Assembly (NCBI RefSeq): GCF_022678645.1
Contig: NZ_JALBWV010000002.1
Location: 124,001-188,000, forward strand
Direction of reading: 5' to 3'
Origin: Saccharopolyspora soli
GTDB lineage: Bacteria > Actinomycetota > Actinomycetes > Mycobacteriales > Pseudonocardiaceae
Length of the DNA stretch: 64,000 bases
Shown: one piece after another, positions 61,769 to 64,000 of the stretch
Layout: every line of letters begins with the position of its first letter
Numbering within the stretch: position 1 is the first letter of the stretch
Translations under genes and position numbers: made by a program
Notes under the pieces: generated by a model
The model's input: the letters and a program-made list of their open reading frames with translations, nothing else
Databases searched by the model: none
What the model was told of the DNA's origin: nothing

Positions 61769-63238
61769 CTATCTCACGGTTTCCGACGGCTCGCGTTCAC
61801 CCGGCTGTGACCCGCTGGTCGGTGCGTCGAGGCTGGCGGCCGCATCGGCGTCGCGCACCCGCATGGCCAGCAGGAAGCCCAGCCCGGCGAACACCACGGA
61901 GACCAGGAACGCCCCGTGGTAGGCGCCCAGTTGCACTTCGGCGAGCTGCCCCGGCACAGCCGGATCCACTGTGGACAAGCCGCGTTCGGTGAGCACGACC
62001 AGCACGGTCGCCACGATGGCGGTGCCCAGCGCGGTGGCGACCTGCCTGCTGACGTTGAACATCGAGCTGGCCTGCCCCATCGCGGCGCCGGAGATCCGCG
62101 CGAAAGTCGCGGTCTGCACCGGCGTCATCAGCAGCCCCATCGCCACGCCCTGCACCGCGAGCAACCCGACCAGGAACCACAGCGAGGTGTCGATGCCCTG
62201 CAGCAGCAGCCCGAACCCGATCACGATCTGCACGGCGAATCCGGCCAGGATCAGCCGCTTCGGCCCGACCCGGCCGTAAACCCGGCTGACCACCTGGGTG
62301 GTCAGCAGCATGGCGACGGCCTGCGGCATCAGCACGAGTCCGGCGTCCATCGGCGACACGCCGCGCAGGTTCTGCAGGTACAGCGGGATGAGGAATAGCA
62401 CCCCGAACATCGCCCCGACCTGGAACAGCAGCAGCACGTTGCCGATGCCGAACAACCGGTCGGTCAGCAGCCGCAGGTCCAGCATCGGAGCGCGAACGGC
62501 AAGTTCCCGCCAGATCAACCCACCGATCAGCACCGCCGCGGCGACCAGGCTCAACCACACCTGCGACGCACCCCACCCGAGCTGAGCGCCCTGGTCCAAG
62601 CCGTAGAGCAGGGTCGCCAGGCCAGCCCCGGCGAGCACGAAGCCGGGCAGGTCGAACCGACCAGGATCGCTGCGCGCCTCTTCCTTGAGGAACAGCACGG
62701 TGAACAGCAGTGCGAGCGCGCCAACTGGAACGTTGATGAAGAAGATCCAACGCCAACTCGCGTACTCGACGAGAACGCCACCGAGCACCGGACCGAGCAT
62801 GGGCGCGATGGTGACCGGAATGGACAGCACGGCCCCGGCCTTGGCCCGCTCGTTGGCCGGGAAAGCGCGGAACAGCATCGCCTGCCCAACCGGCACCAAC
62901 ATGCCGCCACCAACACCCTGCAAAACCCGAGCCCCCACCAACTGCCACATCTCGGTGGAAACCCCGCACAACACGGAGGCGAGCGTGAAAATCACCACGG
63001 CCAACTGGAAGGTCCGCTTGCTGCCGAACCGATCGGCGATCCAACCAGAAGAGGGGATGAAAACGGCAAGGCTGATCATGTACCCGGTGAGCACCCACTG
63101 CAGAGCAGCGGCGTCCACCCGGAACTCCCGCCCCAACGCGGCCAAAGCAACGTTGAGCACGGTGACATCCAAGATCTGCATGATCAAGGCCAGCACAAAA
63201 GTAATGCCAACCAACCACTTGTACTCCAGCCCCCGCAC
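61769..63238 (-). CDS. MFS drug exporter, DHA2 family (EmrB/QacA type)
   Basis: 489 aa with 14 predicted membrane helices. The family motif C, GPVLGGVLVEYASWRWIFFI, is near residues 149-168, and LQWVLTGYMISLAVFIPSSG (helix 2 region) plus DRFGSKRTF (motif A) are near 45-80. The C-terminus is a soluble acidic tail (SLDAPTSGSQPGEREPSETV). Exporters of this class use proton motive force to remove drugs or antibiotics. The GTG start is preceded by no strong Shine-Dalgarno. Downstream, the 2H phosphoesterase is on the same strand, 46 bp away. Confidence 0.93.
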   Translation of the reverse strand: MRGLEYKWLVGITFVLALIMQILDVTVLNVALAALGREFRVDAAALQWVLTGYMISLAVFIPSSGWIADRFGSKRTFQLAVVIFTLASVLCGVSTEMWQLVGARVLQGVGGGMLVPVGQAMLFRAFPANERAKAGAVLSIPVTIAPMLGPVLGGVLVEYASWRWIFFINVPVGALALLFTVLFLKEEARSDPGRFDLPGFVLAGAGLATLLYGLDQGAQLGWGASQVWLSLVAAAVLIGGLIWRELAVRAPMLDLRLLTDRLFGIGNVLLLFQVGAMFGVLFLIPLYLQNLRGVSPMDAGLVLMPQAVAMLLTTQVVSRVYGRVGPKRLILAGFAVQIVIGFGLLLQGIDTSLWFLVGLLAVQGVAMGLLMTPVQTATFARISGAAMGQASSMFNVSRQVATALGTAIVATVLVVLTERGLSTVDPAVPGQLAEVQLGAYHGAFLVSVVFAGLGFLLAMRVRDADAAASLDAPTSGSQPGEREPSETVR

Positions 63239-63329
63239 AAAACCCCCAAAAGATCAAGAACCCGAACCCCGACCCAACCCCCCAAGCCTGACCCAACGCC
63301 CCGACAAACCCAAAAACCTTTTCACCCCA

Positions 63330-63514
63330 CAACCGCGAAGCAGCACCACGCACCTAGGACAGCCGCGAAGCGGCACCACACTCCAGCACCAGCCGAAACA
63401 GCCGCGAAGCAGCACCAATCCCCAGGCCAGCCGCGAAGCGGCACAACCCACCCGAGACCACCACGACAGCCGCGAAGCGGCACAACTCCCCAGGACAGCC
63501 GCGAAGCGGCACCA
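63330..63514. repeat. Six tandem 19-bp hairpin repeats with alternating spacing
   Basis: Consensus CAGCCGCGAAGCGGCACCA; each contains the stem GCCGC-GAA-GCGGC. Starts are 63330, 63360, 63399, 63428, 63467 and 63496, so steps are 30, 39, 29, 39, 29. The alternation gives a unit of about 68 bp. Copies 1 and 3 have a substitution in the right arm. Intervals are 10-20 bp, too short and too regular for CRISPR spacers. Confidence 0.9.
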
Positions 63515-63619
63515 GAAGCTCGGAAAACGACGGTGCGGAAGAAGCTGGTGGCAACCCAGGCCGGGAACGCTCCAAAACGGAATGGAGCTGTCGAAAAGCA
63601 ACCACCGCACCGTGGGGGT

Positions 63620-63640
63620 GTGGGGGGCTCGGCCCCCCAC
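63620..63640. terminator. G/C-rich 9-bp hairpin
   Basis: GTGGGGGGC at 63620-63628 pairs with GCCCCCCAC at 63632-63640, three-base loop. It lies between the tRNA-Gly gene and the repeat array and may end the tRNA transcript, which reads leftward. Confidence 0.6.
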
Positions 63641-63697
63641 AGCAATGGCGAAGAGTAAAGGTCGGCGCCCTCCGCCGACACATGTATCCCAACTCGG

Positions 63698-63768
63698 AGC
63701 GGGCGACGGGAATCGAACCCGCGTAGCCAGTTTGGAAGACTGGGGCTCTACCATTGAGCTACGCCCGC
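63698..63768 (-). tRNA. tRNA-Gly (TCC)
   Basis: The acceptor GCGGGCG/CGCCCGC, D-arm, anticodon stem CCAGT/ACTGG with loop CTTCCAA (anticodon TCC) and T-arm CGGG-TTCGATT-CCCG form a standard cloverleaf of 71 nt on the minus strand. CCA is not encoded. Divergent from the tRNA-Pro gene. Confidence 0.97.
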
Positions 63769-63877
63769 GTGCAGTCCGCCTGCCCGTGGGCTTTGGCGAC
63801 CTTGCGTGCCACAGCTTAGCGGGTCGCGATAGGCTCTTCGCAACGCACCCGGTGTTCCGGGTGTGCCGCACGTCGGA

Positions 63878-63951
63878 CGGGGTGTGGCGCAGTTTGGTAG
63901 CGCACTCGCTTTGGGTGCGAGGGGTCGTGGGTTCAAATCCCGCCACCCCGA
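63878..63951 (+). tRNA. tRNA-Pro (TGG)
   Basis: The acceptor CGGGGTG/CACCCCG, anticodon stem CTCGC/GCGAG with loop TTTGGGT (anticodon TGG) and T-arm GTGGG-TTCAAAT-CCCGC give a normal 74-nt cloverleaf. The discriminator is A; CCA is not encoded. Confidence 0.97.
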
Positions 63952-64000
63952 CGTCGCGGCCGGTCGCTCGCCTTTGGCGGGCGGCCGGTTTTCGTTCGCG

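Larger units (their letters stand above)
63239..63697. other. Non-coding region upstream of the MFS gene
   Basis: It holds an array of six hairpin repeats (63330-63514) and a hairpin (63620-63640), listed separately. A minus-strand open frame across the array exists only because the repeats are biased; the phase changes between units, so it is not supported. The promoter of the MFS gene must lie in 63239-63330. Confidence 0.6.

Noticed and set aside
63330-63514. Possible CRISPR array
   Set aside because: Spacer lengths are only 10-20 bp and strictly alternate, the repeat is a 19-bp hairpin, and intervals share sequence; this fits tandem duplication, not CRISPR spacers.
63322-63681. Minus-strand open frame across the hairpin array
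   Set aside because: Steps of 30, 39, 29, 39 and 29 bp change phase between units, so the frame is not conserved by the repeats; it has no ribosome site.

Overview
The window is high-GC actinobacterial DNA, most likely from the Pseudonocardiaceae (a Saccharopolyspora-like genome; inference). Signs are frequent GTG/TTG starts, paired XRE/DUF5753 and DUF397 genes, DUF3558 lipoproteins, WXG100 and YbaB/EbfC-type genes beside a giant polymorphic toxin, a 180-kDa-class NAD-glutamate dehydrogenase, an Eis-like acetyltransferase and a mycothiol-type DsbA-like protein behind a SigR/SigH-like promoter. Three tRNAs are present: Arg-TCT, Gly-TCC and Pro-TGG.

Layout. 1-4.1 kb is a defence locus. On the minus strand lie the end of a Cas10/Cmr2-like gene and a RAMP (Cas7-type) gene. 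Diverging from them is a two-TM SAVED-domain protein, a likely cyclic-oligonucleotide-gated membrane effector, which overlaps a 5'-truncated type I-G csb2 gene. 4.2-5.9 kb holds an unknown lipoprotein and a proline-rich membrane protein with paired palindromes between them. 5.9-10.4 kb is an organic-acid module: LysR regulator, CitE-like lyase, CaiB-type CoA-transferase and 2-hydroxycarboxylate transporter. 10.5-14.1 kb has a DUF4331 protein, a membrane protein, a RibD-C/DHFR-like enzyme and a tRNA-Arg whose 3' half is duplicated 1.1 kb away, which marks an old integration. 14.1-28.6 kb is core genome: DUF3558, CopD-CtaG, short SSB, EttA, a TPR-like protein, NAD-GDH and a thioesterase. 28.7-32 kb carries ArsR and a divergent SDR, then a small zinc-finger/microprotein/XRE/DUF397 cluster. 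32-40.5 kb holds a Thr/Gln/Pro-repeat membrane protein, an acyltransferase, a degenerate GH13 protein, truncated haemoglobin, MscS and prolyl oligopeptidase. 40.8-43.9 kb holds an HNH nuclease, a pentapeptide GVRIS multi-repeat protein, DUF5130 and a membrane-anchored pseudo-receiver. 44-48.4 kb has PepN, a DsbA-like protein and endonuclease V. 48.4-55.5 kb is a type VII-type polymorphic toxin locus: YwqK immunity, a 1508-aa YwqJ-deaminase toxin, WXG100 and two YbaB-like genes, one broken by an in-frame TGA. 55.7-63.2 kb has MBL hydrolase, ComB-like, RpiB, a Nei-type glycosylase, Eis, a 2H phosphoesterase and an MFS exporter. The end has a periodic hairpin array and two tRNAs.

Three dispersed repeat families thread the region: long hairpins between convergent genes, GATTTCGCGCGAAATC palindromes, and a mosaic 3'-end repeat of about 100-200 bp. 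The most novel-looking items are the 2TM-SAVED/type III/I-G remnant locus and the GVRIS repeat gene, whose repeat-to-repeat DNA differences are almost all synonymous on the minus strand.
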